From CAZAYB01 sp964489215 (GTDB lineage: Bacteria; Planctomycetota; Phycisphaerae; Sedimentisphaerales; Anaerohalosphaeraceae), in contig CAZAYB010000050.1 in the NCBI GenBank assembly GCA_964489215.1, positions 1 through 14,323 on the forward strand: a DNA stretch of 14,323 bases. The letters are read 5' to 3'. Shown one piece after another: positions 1 through 6,866 of the stretch. The notes under the pieces were generated by a model. It was not told the origin of the DNA and made no database searches. It was given only the letters and a program-made list of their open reading frames with translations. The position numbers were made by a program, and so were the translations under genes. Within the stretch, counting starts at the first letter, position 1. Each line of letters starts with the position of its first letter.

Positions 1-65
1 GGCGAGTATTTTCAACACCGCCGGACGAAGCCGCAGCAGGCATAAGCGGTTACATCATTTCCTGA
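1..65 (+). CDS. 3' end of an unidentified gene (partial)
   Basis: The frame starting at base 3 stays open from the window edge to a TGA at 63-65 and gives about 20 residues ending in AAAGISGYIIS. Codon choice resembles the genes that follow, and the stop lies 129 bp before hisH on the same strand, so this is probably the C-terminus of an upstream gene. The other two forward frames are also open for part of this stretch, and too little is visible to name a family. Confidence 0.4.
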   Translation, partial: RVFSTPPDEAAAGISGYIIS

Positions 66-156
66 CATGCTCTAATAATTGCTTTTGTTCGGACCGGTCG
101 TATTAACACCTTTATAGGGTTGACCAGAAGACCTGCTTATGGTAAGCTGGGCACTT

Positions 157-180
157 AAAATAAAACAGACTGTTTTTATT
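157..180 (+). repeat. AT-rich inverted repeat upstream of hisH
   Basis: AATAAAACAG is followed almost at once by CTGTTTTTATT, giving arms of about ten bases with a one-base length difference and practically no loop. The spacing is too tight for a normal terminator hairpin. It sits 15 bp before the hisH start, so an operator or a structured 5' leader is possible. A weak promoter-like TTGACC at 120-125 with TAAGCT at 143-148 precedes it (spacer 17), but the -10 match is poor. Confidence 0.3.
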
Positions 181-194
181 CCAGAAAGAAATAA

Positions 195-806
195 ATGATT
201 GTGGTTATAGATTATAATGTCGGTAATACCAAAAGTGTCGCAAATGCACTTGCACACCTTGGATACAGAGAAAAGCTTTCAAAAGAGCCCTGCGATATTG
301 AAAAAGCATCCGGGATAATTCTGCCCGGAGTAGCTGCTTTCGGATATGCCGTAAAAGCTCTCGGAAAAACTGCAAATATCATAAAGGATGCAGTAAAAAA
401 AGGCACTCCAATTCTCGGAATCTGCGTCGGTTACCAGATGCTTTTCGAAAAAAGCTCTGAAATGGGACAGCATAAAGGCCTGGAACTCGTATCAGGAACC
501 GTTGATCACTTTAAACCGGGACTGACTGTACCACACATGGGATGGAATAATGTTCAGTTCCAGCAGGGTATGGAACTCTTTGACGGCATGAAGGAAAAAG
601 AATATTTCTATTTCGCTCATTCATACTGTGCCAACAATATAGACAATTCTGTCAAAGTCGCTTATACCGATTACGGTGGAAAGGTACCAGCTTCGGTCCA
701 GAAAGATAATGTCTTCGGTGTGCAGTTCCACCCAGAAAAAAGCGGACCAGCCGGACTAAAAGTATTACGCAACTTCGAACGCATCTGTAGAAAGAGGGCT
801 GACTGA
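195..806 (+). CDS. hisH: Imidazole glycerol phosphate synthase, glutamine amidotransferase subunit HisH
   Basis: HisH hydrolyses glutamine and passes the ammonia through a channel to HisF, which uses it to make imidazole glycerol phosphate and AICAR in histidine synthesis (cytoplasm). The 203 residues match the usual length of this class I amidotransferase. The nucleophile is C77 in GICVGYQ, and the other two triad residues are H179 and E181 in the FHPEKSG motif. An oxyanion-region PGVAAFG lies near residue 44. ATG at 195 is preceded by a weak purine stretch (AGAAAGAA). The TGA stop overlaps the ATG of hisF by one base, so the two subunits are probably translationally coupled at equal amounts. 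GICVG in place of the commoner GICLG is a mild variant. The identification is secure. Confidence 0.97.
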   Translation: MIVVIDYNVGNTKSVANALAHLGYREKLSKEPCDIEKASGIILPGVAAFGYAVKALGKTANIIKDAVKKGTPILGICVGYQMLFEKSSEMGQHKGLELVSGTVDHFKPGLTVPHMGWNNVQFQQGMELFDGMKEKEYFYFAHSYCANNIDNSVKVAYTDYGGKVPASVQKDNVFGVQFHPEKSGPAGLKVLRNFERICRKRAD

Positions 807-1570
807 TGCTAACAAAACGCATAGTGCCATGTCTTGATGTAAAGGATAATCGAGTTGTTAAAGGGGTTAATTTCCTTAACTTGCGGGACGCCGGCGACCC
901 CGTAGAGCTGGGTGCAAGATACAGCGATGAAGGTGCCGACGAGCTGGTTTTTCTCGATATAACTGCAACTATACGTAACAACAAAACAATTGTCGACCTT
1001 GTCGAAAAAGTCGCTGAAAAGGTGTTCATTCCTTTCACCGTCGGAGGCGGAATAACAAAAGCAGACGAAATAGACCTGCTCTTAAGAAGCGGGGCAGATA
1101 AGTGCTCCATAAACACCGCCGCTGTATTTAACCCGGACCTGCTAAGTGAAGCAAGTCAAAGATTCGGCGCTCAATGTGTCGTCCTCGCTATCGATGCCCG
1201 CCAGAGAAAGGACAAAAAGGGTAACTGGCAGGTCTGCGTAAAGGCTGGATCGGAACCTACAGATATTGATGCCGTTGAATGGGCCGTAAAAGCTCAAAAA
1301 CTCGGCGCAGGAGAAATTCTTCTTACAAGCATGGACGCTGACGGAACAAAGGATGGGTACGACCTGGAAATTACAGCTGCTGTAGCTGATGCGGTGGATA
1401 TACCCGTAATTGCAAGCGGAGGAGCGGGAACTTTGGATTCGCTTGTGGATGTCTTCACCAGAGGAAAAGCTGACGCCGCCCTTGCCGCTTCTATTTTCCA
1501 TTACGACCAGTATTCTATTAACGAGGTGAAGGATTATCTCGAAGCAAAAGGCGTACCGGTACGCTTCTAA
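806..1570 (+). CDS. hisF: Imidazole glycerol phosphate synthase, cyclase subunit HisF
   Basis: HisF is the (beta/alpha)8-barrel cyclase that combines ammonia from HisH with PRFAR to form imidazole glycerol phosphate and AICAR. The 254-residue length is typical. The two catalytic aspartates fall at the family positions: D11 in PCLDVKDNRVVKG and D130 in LAIDAR. Phosphate-binding glycine motifs are visible as FTVGGGI (about 77-83) and the C-terminal IASGGAGT. The gene begins inside the hisH stop codon (TGATG overlap). No other his gene is visible, although the upstream partial gene is not identified. A weak hairpin lies at its stop codon, then 71 bp to the next gene. Confidence 0.98.
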   Translation: MLTKRIVPCLDVKDNRVVKGVNFLNLRDAGDPVELGARYSDEGADELVFLDITATIRNNKTIVDLVEKVAEKVFIPFTVGGGITKADEIDLLLRSGADKCSINTAAVFNPDLLSEASQRFGAQCVVLAIDARQRKDKKGNWQVCVKAGSEPTDIDAVEWAVKAQKLGAGEILLTSMDADGTKDGYDLEITAAVADAVDIPVIASGGAGTLDSLVDVFTRGKADAALAASIFHYDQYSINEVKDYLEAKGVPVRF

Positions 1571-1586
1571 GACAAAATGTCTTTTT
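1569..1586 (+). terminator. Weak hairpin with short T run after hisF
   Basis: AAGACA, a three-base loop, then TGTCTT runs into TTT at the hisF stop codon. The stem has only six pairs and is AT-rich, so any termination is likely partial and the membrane-protein genes downstream could share the his transcript. Confidence 0.3.
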
Positions 1587-1641
1587 AGAGGTAACCGTAA
1601 AGCTGAAATCATGCCCATCTTTAATAACAGGCAGGTGTTAT

Positions 1642-2058
1642 TTGACAAAAAAGCAATTCCGTAAAAAAATGCATTTTGCTGTCGCTGCTTTTTGCGGGAC
1701 CTTATTGATCCTGTTGTTCCTGGTCGGGGTCGACCAGGCAGGGTTGAGATTATTCGGATGGAAATGGCATTTCAGAGCCATGGACCAGAACTACAGGACA
1801 AATTTGCTTTTATTTAACACCCTCAGATCGATGGAGGCAATGACATTGGCAGATATTAAAACTGCTGCCAGAGTTGAGTTTATGGGTATCTGGCTGTTCA
1901 TTTTTCTATGTACAGAGTTTTCTTATCGAGTCTATGCGGTTATTATATGGCCAAAAGCGGTTAATAAAAAATTTATAAAATGGCATCACGTCTTTTCAGC
2001 AATGATAGCCCTGATTACGATAATAAGAATTATTATCTCGGTAAAAGGAGGTACTTAA
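1642..2058 (+). CDS. Small three-helix membrane protein, function unknown
   Basis: I do not recognise a family for this 138-residue protein. It has a basic N-terminus (KKQFRKK) and three likely transmembrane helices at about 12-30, 81-103 and 114-133, with a hydrophilic stretch at 31-78 rich in aromatic and charged residues. The start is TTG at 1642, supported by AGGTG at 1633-1637 four bases upstream. The first in-frame ATG (1669) would remove the basic N-terminus and lacks a comparable SD. Its last codons contain the strong AAAGGAGGT site of the next gene, and its TAA directly abuts that gene's ATG. The two are therefore almost certainly co-translated, suggesting a partner or accessory role for the transporter; that link is inference from position only. 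Confidence 0.75.
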   Translation: MTKKQFRKKMHFAVAAFCGTLLILLFLVGVDQAGLRLFGWKWHFRAMDQNYRTNLLLFNTLRSMEAMTLADIKTAARVEFMGIWLFIFLCTEFSYRVYAVIIWPKAVNKKFIKWHHVFSAMIALITIIRIIISVKGGT

Positions 2059-3174
2059 ATGAATCAAGGAGATGTTGACAGATCGGTTAATATAGGAGGC
2101 AGGCTGCCCCCAATGTACGGCTTCCTGTTGATAATGGCAGCCTTCGTCGTCGTCGTTGCCGGTATGAAAGCCGCGGAAACAATAGTCGTACCTTTCCTGC
2201 TGTCGATTTTTATAGCAATACTTTGCACTCCGTTTATGTACTGGCTGCAAAGACATGGAGTGCCCACATTTCTGGCAATATTGTTCATGGCAGTGATACT
2301 CCTTACGGCAGGAGTGCTGCTCGGAGCTCTTATAGGAACAAGCCTCAACTCATTTACAAAAAACCTGCCCGAATATCAGCAAACTTTACAAAGCCAGGTC
2401 TCGCAGCTGAGAACCTGGCTCGAAAGCAAAGGAATAGAACTGCCGGACAAACTTAAATGGCTAAACCCCGGAGCTATCATGGCACTGGTTTCAAATCTTT
2501 TCACACAGCTTACGGGAATGCTTACAAACGGCTTTTTGATTTTCGTGACGGTGGTCTTCATACTGTTGGAAGCGTCCATTTTCCCCGACAAACTTAGCAG
2601 TGCCTTAAACAGACCAAAACAGTCATTCTCTCAGCTGTCAAAAATTACCTCAGATGTCAAAAGGTATCTCGCAATAAAAACCCTGACAAGTGCCGTCACC
2701 GGCCTGGCAGTAGGAATCTGGCTTATATTCCTCGACGTCGATTACCCGCTGCTGTGGGCTGTTTTAGCTTTCTTCCTCAATTTTGTACCCAACATAGGTT
2801 CTATAATTGCTGCTGTACCACCAATACTGGTCGCCTTGATTCAGCATAGCTGGGTAAACGCTTCAATTGTAACTGCAGGCTACGTCGTCGTAAATATGGT
2901 TATCGGAAATTTTATGGAACCTCGTATTATGGGCAGAGGGCTCGGACTCTCTACCCTGGTAGTATTCCTTTCCCTGGTCTTCTGGGGATGGGTCCTCGGG
3001 CCGGTCGGAATGCTGCTTTCGGTTCCGCTTACTATGACAATTAAAGTCGCTCTTGAAAGCAACCGTGACACAAGATGGATCGCGATAATACTCGGCTCGG
3101 AACCAAGACCGGACCTGCTCAAGGACGCAAAAAGACAAACCAGTAAAGACAAAAAGGAACATCAGCATAACTAA
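2059..3174 (+). CDS. AI-2E family transporter (PerM/TqsA type)
   Basis: This 371-residue inner-membrane protein belongs to the AI-2E transporter family, whose members have been linked to autoinducer-2 export, Na+/H+ exchange and other small-molecule export. Hydrophobic helices lie at about 20-36, 42-60, 68-95, 155-172, 208-225, 230-262, 268-283 and 298-332, with a soluble loop at 96-150. The C-terminal half carries family hallmarks: FLNFVPNIGSIIAAVPP (239-255), NFMEPRIMGRGLGLS (284-298) and VFWGWVLGPVGMLLSVPLT (307-325), the last resembling the TqsA branch. AAAGGAGGT ends six bases before the ATG. The tail after residue 345 is charged and cytoplasmic. The substrate cannot be read from sequence, and AI-2 should not be assumed. 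Confidence 0.92.
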   Translation: MNQGDVDRSVNIGGRLPPMYGFLLIMAAFVVVVAGMKAAETIVVPFLLSIFIAILCTPFMYWLQRHGVPTFLAILFMAVILLTAGVLLGALIGTSLNSFTKNLPEYQQTLQSQVSQLRTWLESKGIELPDKLKWLNPGAIMALVSNLFTQLTGMLTNGFLIFVTVVFILLEASIFPDKLSSALNRPKQSFSQLSKITSDVKRYLAIKTLTSAVTGLAVGIWLIFLDVDYPLLWAVLAFFLNFVPNIGSIIAAVPPILVALIQHSWVNASIVTAGYVVVNMVIGNFMEPRIMGRGLGLSTLVVFLSLVFWGWVLGPVGMLLSVPLTMTIKVALESNRDTRWIAIILGSEPRPDLLKDAKRQTSKDKKEHQHN

Positions 3175-3204
3175 AGTTTGTCATAATCGCCAAAGGAGAA
3201 CAAA

Positions 3205-4209
3205 ATGGCAAAATCCGGAATAAGTGTCATACAACCGGTATCGCTCGCAGCCGACTGGACCGCAAAAATGCTCTTTAAACCTTTCGACCTCAGTAAATGG
3301 TTTCTTGTTGGTTTCTGTGCCTGGCTTGCTACCATCGGCAATCGGGGAGGAGGCTTCAACTTCAATTTCCCAATAAATAATTCAGGCTCCGGTGCGGGTA
3401 ATTCATCAGCCAGCCCTGCAGTCTGTCCCGTTGCTGATATAGAAAGCTTCGTAGGTCAGAATCTTTACTGGATAATTCCACTGGCAATTGTGATTGTACT
3501 GCTGTTTACTGCCATTGTACTGGCTTTGTTATGGATTACAAGCAGAGCAAAATTCATGTTCGTACATTGTGTCTCCCAAAACATCGGACAGGTAACTGAA
3601 CCATGGAATACATACAAAGTTCAGGGAAACAGTCTGTTTCTGTTCAGACTCGTAATTGCGATTATTTTCTTTGCTGCCGTAGCCCTTTTCGCAGGCGCAA
3701 TTGGTTATGTCTTCGTAATTGCCGAAAAAGCAGCACAGTTCAGTTTCCCAAACATATTTTTGCTTATCATTGCAGGAATACTTTTTTTACCTCTTATGAT
3801 TTCAATAGGTATCGTTAATAAATTCACAAACGACTTCGTAGTCCCGATAATGTTCATCGCAAAATGCCGAGTTACCCAGGCATGGTCAATATTTTGGCAG
3901 CTCTTCAAAAATTATTTCTGGCAGTTTATTTTGTACCTTTTATTTTTCCTGCTCGTCTCAATGGTCATTGGCATGGTAACCTGCGCCGCCACCTGCTTCA
4001 CTTGCTGCATAACATTAATACCATATATAGGCACCGTCATTCTATTGCCTCTCTATGTTTTTATCAGAAGTTACTCCTTATTTTTCCTTAGCCAGTTCGG
4101 AACAGACTTTGACGTCTTCCCCGGCAATTCATTTAATCCCGTCCCGGACACTCCAGCTCAGTTTGCCCCACCTGAAAACATTAACCCCGACAATACCAAT
4201 CAGATATAA
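3205..4209 (+). CDS. Multi-pass membrane protein of unknown function
   Basis: The 334-residue protein has an amphipathic N-terminus containing LFKPFDLSKWFLVGFCAWLA (23-42), a Gly/Asn/Ser-rich loop at 45-75, and about five membrane helices at 88-112, 145-172, 184-204, 240-262 and 268-290. The tail (300-334) is Pro/Asn-rich and polar. SRAKFMFVHCV (113-123), followed by a PW at 133-134, looks like a conserved feature of an uncharacterised bacterial membrane family, but I cannot name it with certainty. Four cysteines cluster in CAATCFTCC (260-268) at a helix boundary. AAAGGAG at 3192-3198 supports the ATG. It starts 30 bp after the AI-2E gene and ends 6 bp before the TRIC-like gene, so it belongs to the same membrane-protein operon. 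Confidence 0.8.
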   Translation: MAKSGISVIQPVSLAADWTAKMLFKPFDLSKWFLVGFCAWLATIGNRGGGFNFNFPINNSGSGAGNSSASPAVCPVADIESFVGQNLYWIIPLAIVIVLLFTAIVLALLWITSRAKFMFVHCVSQNIGQVTEPWNTYKVQGNSLFLFRLVIAIIFFAAVALFAGAIGYVFVIAEKAAQFSFPNIFLLIIAGILFLPLMISIGIVNKFTNDFVVPIMFIAKCRVTQAWSIFWQLFKNYFWQFILYLLFFLLVSMVIGMVTCAATCFTCCITLIPYIGTVILLPLYVFIRSYSLFFLSQFGTDFDVFPGNSFNPVPDTPAQFAPPENINPDNTNQI

Positions 4210-4215
4210 AAAAAT

Positions 4216-4818
4216 ATGCTATACTTTTTTGACATCACAGGTACCGCTATTTTTGCTGTTACAGCTCTTTTAGCCGTCAGAAAGAAAAAACTCGACCTGT
4301 TTGGCGGCATCGTAATTGGGTTCGTAACAGCTTTAGGCGGAGGAAGCATAAGGGACCTGCTCTTAGGTGCGACACCCGTCTTCTGGGTAAAGGATACAAA
4401 TTATGTCATTGCCGCCGTCGCTTTTGCGGTACTTACCTTTTTCCTCGTACAGATATTCAAAAAACTTACAAGATTCTGGATTACACTCGATGCCTTTGGC
4501 CTTGCTGTTTTTACTGCCGTCGGTGTGCAAAAGGCTCTTGACTGCCAGACCAGCTATATTGTCGCCGCTGCAATGGGAGTTATAACAGGCGTCGCTGGGG
4601 GAATGATAAGAGACCTGCTCGTAGGCCACATACCGCTGATTCTAAGAAGAGAAATTTACGCCACTGCCGCAATCGCAGGTGCTTTAGGATACATAGCCGC
4701 ATACTCCATGAACATCTCCCAGACAATATCAGCACTTATAGCTATTCTCATAACTTTCATCGTAAGAATTACAGGAGTCGTTTACAAAGTATCACTTCCC
4801 ACAATCAAACCCGACTGA
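4216..4818 (+). CDS. Trimeric intracellular cation channel (TRIC/UPF0126) family protein
   Basis: Prokaryotic TRIC proteins are small homotrimeric monovalent-cation channels in the inner membrane. This 200-residue protein shows the expected duplicated module: FFDITGTAIFAVTA (4-17) with GGGSIRDLLLG (41-51) in repeat one, and LDAFGLAVFTAVGVQKAL (91-108) with AGGMIRDLLVGHIP (127-140) in repeat two. The paired glycine-rich IRDLL motifs break helices at the pore in the known family. Seven hydrophobic segments are expected. The ATG lies only 6 bp after the preceding stop and has no clear SD (the spacer is A-rich), so it probably depends on translational coupling. It is the last gene of the + strand run and converges with the DJ-1/PfpI gene. 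Confidence 0.92.
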   Translation: MLYFFDITGTAIFAVTALLAVRKKKLDLFGGIVIGFVTALGGGSIRDLLLGATPVFWVKDTNYVIAAVAFAVLTFFLVQIFKKLTRFWITLDAFGLAVFTAVGVQKALDCQTSYIVAAAMGVITGVAGGMIRDLLVGHIPLILRREIYATAAIAGALGYIAAYSMNISQTISALIAILITFIVRITGVVYKVSLPTIKPD

Positions 4819-4906
4819 TATTACATACCCCATGCCATTAAAAATTGCACCCTAAAATTAAACCGGTCATTGATGTTAACCCAATCTTTAAAACGCCGCT
4901 GACATT

Positions 4907-4936
4907 GGACCTGCTTCAGCATTGATCGGCCGGTCC
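4907..4936. repeat. Inverted repeat in the convergent intergenic region
   Basis: GGACC at 4907-4911 is complementary to GGTCC at 4932-4936, enclosing a smaller TGC/GCA hairpin. It lies just past the stop codon of the minus-strand DJ-1/PfpI gene and 90 bp beyond the TRIC-like gene. There is no T run on either side, so it is at best a weak bidirectional transcription end. No better terminator was seen in 4819-4943. Confidence 0.25.
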
Positions 4937-4943
4937 AGCTTTG

Positions 4944-5453
4944 CTAAGCACCGACAGATTTAGCTATTGCCTTACCAAACCGCCTGGAAGCGCCCGGCCC
5001 CGACCCGGTTATTATTTTCCCGTCGACAACAACATCAGTTTCGATAAACTCAGCACCCAGCTTCGCAATATTTTCAGCTTCCGATTCATAGCATGTAGCC
5101 TGAATTCCTTCCAGCAAACCCGCGTTGGCAAGGATCCTCGGTGCAATACAAATAGCTGCTACAGTCTTTCCCTCTGCCGCCGCGTCCCTGGCAGCCGTAA
5201 GAGCCTTATGGTCATCATAATATTCCTCTGCCCCATTGCCTCCCACAAAAACAACCGCGTCGTAATCCTTAATTTCAATATCACTTACCGAAATTTCAGC
5301 CTCAACCTCCGCACCAAGCTTACCAATGCAGGCACCAGCACTCGAGCTTGCGATTGTTGTCTTGACACCTGCCTTTTCAAGCTCTTCCTGGGTCTCGAGA
5401 AGCTCCTCATCTCTGAAAATCTTTTTCGCTATTATCATTACAGCATGTTTCAT
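4944..5453 (-). CDS. DJ-1/PfpI family protein
   Basis: This 169-residue protein has the flavodoxin-like fold signature of the DJ-1/ThiJ/PfpI superfamily, which includes chaperones, glyoxalase/deglycase-type enzymes and peptidases. The nucleophile elbow is AICIAPRIL with the conserved cysteine at C102. The N-terminal acidic motif FRDEEL (13-18) supplies the glutamate that normally contacts this cysteine, and VGGNGAEEYYDD (70-81) is typical of the YajL/PfpI branch. The residue after the cysteine is Ile, not the His of archaeal PfpI proteases, so a protease triad is not supported. AGGGGA precedes the ATG. The start overlaps the upstream stop as TAATG, so it is the second gene of a two-gene operon. 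Protein repair or stress protection is likely but unproven. Confidence 0.9.
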   Translation of the reverse strand: MKHAVMIIAKKIFRDEELLETQEELEKAGVKTTIASSSAGACIGKLGAEVEAEISVSDIEIKDYDAVVFVGGNGAEEYYDDHKALTAARDAAAEGKTVAAICIAPRILANAGLLEGIQATCYESEAENIAKLGAEFIETDVVVDGKIITGSGPGASRRFGKAIAKSVGA

Positions 5454-5827
5454 TATTGTCCCCTTTCATCTTTGTTTTCAAATTGGTTAACGCTCTCCTG
5501 ATTGGTCGTATCAGATATCCTGATATTTTTCTTGATCAGCGTAAGATTGCGAAAATATATAAATATCTGGGCAGTAAAAGCTGCTATCATCACAGGCTGT
5601 TTCTTATGAACGAAATAAGCAACAAGGATCGCACTTCCGATAATTGACATGTACCAAAAGGAAATCGGAATATAAGATTTCTTTTTAAATTCGCTCACCA
5701 GCCATTGCAGTAAAAACCGCCCCGCAAAAACCACCTCTCCTACAAACGCCGTAATTTCCCACCACGGATCCCTTGATATCGGACCCCACACATAAGTATG
5801 GTATATATCAATAATTGACTCGATCAT
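5453..5827 (-). CDS. LAB_N domain membrane protein (lipid A disaccharide synthase N-terminal-like)
   Basis: The 124-residue protein matches the small LAB_N family, in which this domain occurs alone or fused to LpxB. Family features are FVGEVVFAGRFLLQWLVSE (28-46), a basic KKKS, IPISFWYMSIIGS (53-65), then a helix and IFIYFRNLTLIKK (88-100). Three hydrophobic helices are expected, and the polar tail after residue 100 is Asn/Glu-rich. Such stand-alone proteins often accompany envelope or glycolipid glycosyltransferase genes, but none is seen here. The start is set at the ATG of MIESII because GGAG lies six bases before it; a TTG twelve bases upstream would place that SD inside the coding frame. 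The stop overlaps the DJ-1/PfpI start. Confidence 0.88.
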   Translation of the reverse strand: MIESIIDIYHTYVWGPISRDPWWEITAFVGEVVFAGRFLLQWLVSEFKKKSYIPISFWYMSIIGSAILVAYFVHKKQPVMIAAFTAQIFIYFRNLTLIKKNIRISDTTNQESVNQFENKDERGQ

Positions 5828-5852
5828 TGCTTTCTCCAAAAAATATCGTTTA

Positions 5853-5866
5853 ATTTCATTTGAAAT
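5853..5866. repeat. Short palindrome in the LAB_N leader
   Basis: ATTTCA and TGAAAT are perfect inverted arms separated by TT, located between the predicted transcription start and the LAB_N start codon. It could be an operator half-site pair or a chance AT-rich palindrome. Confidence 0.25.
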
Positions 5867-5891
5867 CTTTCACATAACAGCAATTAAATAT

Positions 5892-5919
5892 ATCATATAC
5901 GATATGACCCTTTTTTCAA
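5892..5919 (-). promoter_or_regulatory. Promoter of the LAB_N / DJ-1 operon, with an overlapping palindrome
   Basis: On the minus strand TTGAAA (5919-5914) and TATGAT (5897-5892) are separated by 16 bases, a good sigma-70-type match, placing the transcript start near 5885. TCATAT-ACG-ATATGA (5893-5907) is a perfect inverted repeat over the -10 region and could be a repressor site. The + strand promoter for the divergent VanZ gene is not obvious in this 166-bp region. Confidence 0.55.
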
Positions 5920-5993
5920 AGTGCATACATAAAATGTTTAATGAAATGCCGATAAAAACCGATATAGCCGTATTACTTTCCAATGGAGAATAA

Positions 5994-6821
5994 ATGAATC
6001 TCTTAAGACGTCATAAATATATACTCATAAGTTTCTCACTGTATCTGCCCGCCATCTTTTTGGCAACGCACATTCCCATACCCAAAATGGTCGTGACAAA
6101 TATGAGAATGAACGACAAAACGATGCATTTTACCGCGTATCTGATACTCGTATTTCTTGCATGGTGTTCGGTAAGTCCCTATGAAAAAATAAAATGGAAA
6201 AAAATGAAGCCCTGGCTTATAATAGCTGCCGTTGCTGCCTACGCAGCCGCGGACGAATACCTGCAAAGCTTCGTACCCGGAAGAAGCCCACAGGTTTCAG
6301 ATTTCTTCGCAGACTTGACAGGTACCCTCACAGCGGTAATTATCATGTCCTTCATGGGGTTCTGGCAAAGCCTGTTAATTATATCCGCAGCGATCATATT
6401 CATCATCACAAACCTGACCGCAACCGATACAATTGCGGAAAACATCTTAATTAACACCGCTTTCCATTTTCTCGGATACACATTCTTCACCCTCGTATGG
6501 GTACATTGGATGGAACGCTTCACAAACGCTGACAAATACCGATGGTGGTGGCTGCCCCTGGCTGTCTCAGGGCCCTCAGCTCTATTAGCAATCGTTAAAA
6601 CTACCTCTGTTATCATGAATAAAAAAGTCTGGTTCGTAGATCTGCTCACCGCTTTTACCGCCATCATATTCGCTGCCGTCGTTTCAATGATAGTAATGAG
6701 AAAAATGGACCCGCTTAAAAAAAGAGCAAAAGACTTTCGCGATTACAATATACCGGCTCCATGGGAAAAGCAAAACAAACAAAACACCAACAAATGCACC
6801 GCTGTAAGAAAACAAGACTAA
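5994..6821 (+). CDS. VanZ family membrane protein with extended C-terminal membrane region
   Basis: VanZ-like proteins are inner-membrane proteins named after a teicoplanin-resistance gene; most have no known enzymatic activity. The VanZ core is seen at residues 1-125: a first helix (9-25), DKTMHFTAYLILVFLAW (41-57), ADEYLQSFVPGRSPQVSDF (86-104) and ADLTGT (106-111). The D/H and DE..Q plus GRS motifs are the conserved polar residues of the family. Beyond the core come about four more helices (122-140, 151-171, 186-202, 213-235), then a basic, Lys/Asn-rich tail. The 275-residue length exceeds the usual 120-180. GGAG at 5985-5988 supports the ATG. It stands alone, divergent from LAB_N and convergent with the ligase gene. 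Glycopeptide resistance should not be inferred. Confidence 0.88.
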   Translation: MNLLRRHKYILISFSLYLPAIFLATHIPIPKMVVTNMRMNDKTMHFTAYLILVFLAWCSVSPYEKIKWKKMKPWLIIAAVAAYAAADEYLQSFVPGRSPQVSDFFADLTGTLTAVIIMSFMGFWQSLLIISAAIIFIITNLTATDTIAENILINTAFHFLGYTFFTLVWVHWMERFTNADKYRWWWLPLAVSGPSALLAIVKTTSVIMNKKVWFVDLLTAFTAIIFAAVVSMIVMRKMDPLKKRAKDFRDYNIPAPWEKQNKQNTNKCTAVRKQD

Positions 6822-6825
6822 AATT

Positions 6826-6840
6826 GCTTTAAAAAAAAGC
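6826..6840. terminator. Weak hairpin between convergent genes
   Basis: GCTTT and AAAGC flank five A residues just past the VanZ stop codon, and T-rich sequence follows on either strand. The stem is only five pairs and A/T-rich, so it is a poor shared terminator for the VanZ gene and the ior operon. Confidence 0.25.
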
Positions 6841-6866
6841 TCTTTGCAGATTCCCTAAAAAAACCG

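Noticed and set aside
1142..1648. Minus-strand ORF of 168 codons opposite hisF
   Set aside because: It is a shadow of hisF with no motif and no promoter or SD.
2059..3174. Quorum-sensing locus
   Set aside because: The AI-2E family name does not establish autoinducer transport, and no luxS or lsr-type gene is in the window.
4941..5501. Plus-strand ORF of 186 codons opposite the DJ-1/PfpI gene
   Set aside because: It is antisense to a clear gene, is rich in Cys/Ser/Arg as expected of a shadow frame, and has no SD.
5828..5839. Upstream TTG start for the LAB_N protein
   Set aside because: The GGAG site lies inside this extension and at ideal spacing from the ATG at 5827.
5994..6821. Glycopeptide resistance determinant
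   Set aside because: Only a VanZ-like domain is present; no vanA/H/X-type genes are nearby and VanZ-like proteins are widespread in bacteria without resistance.
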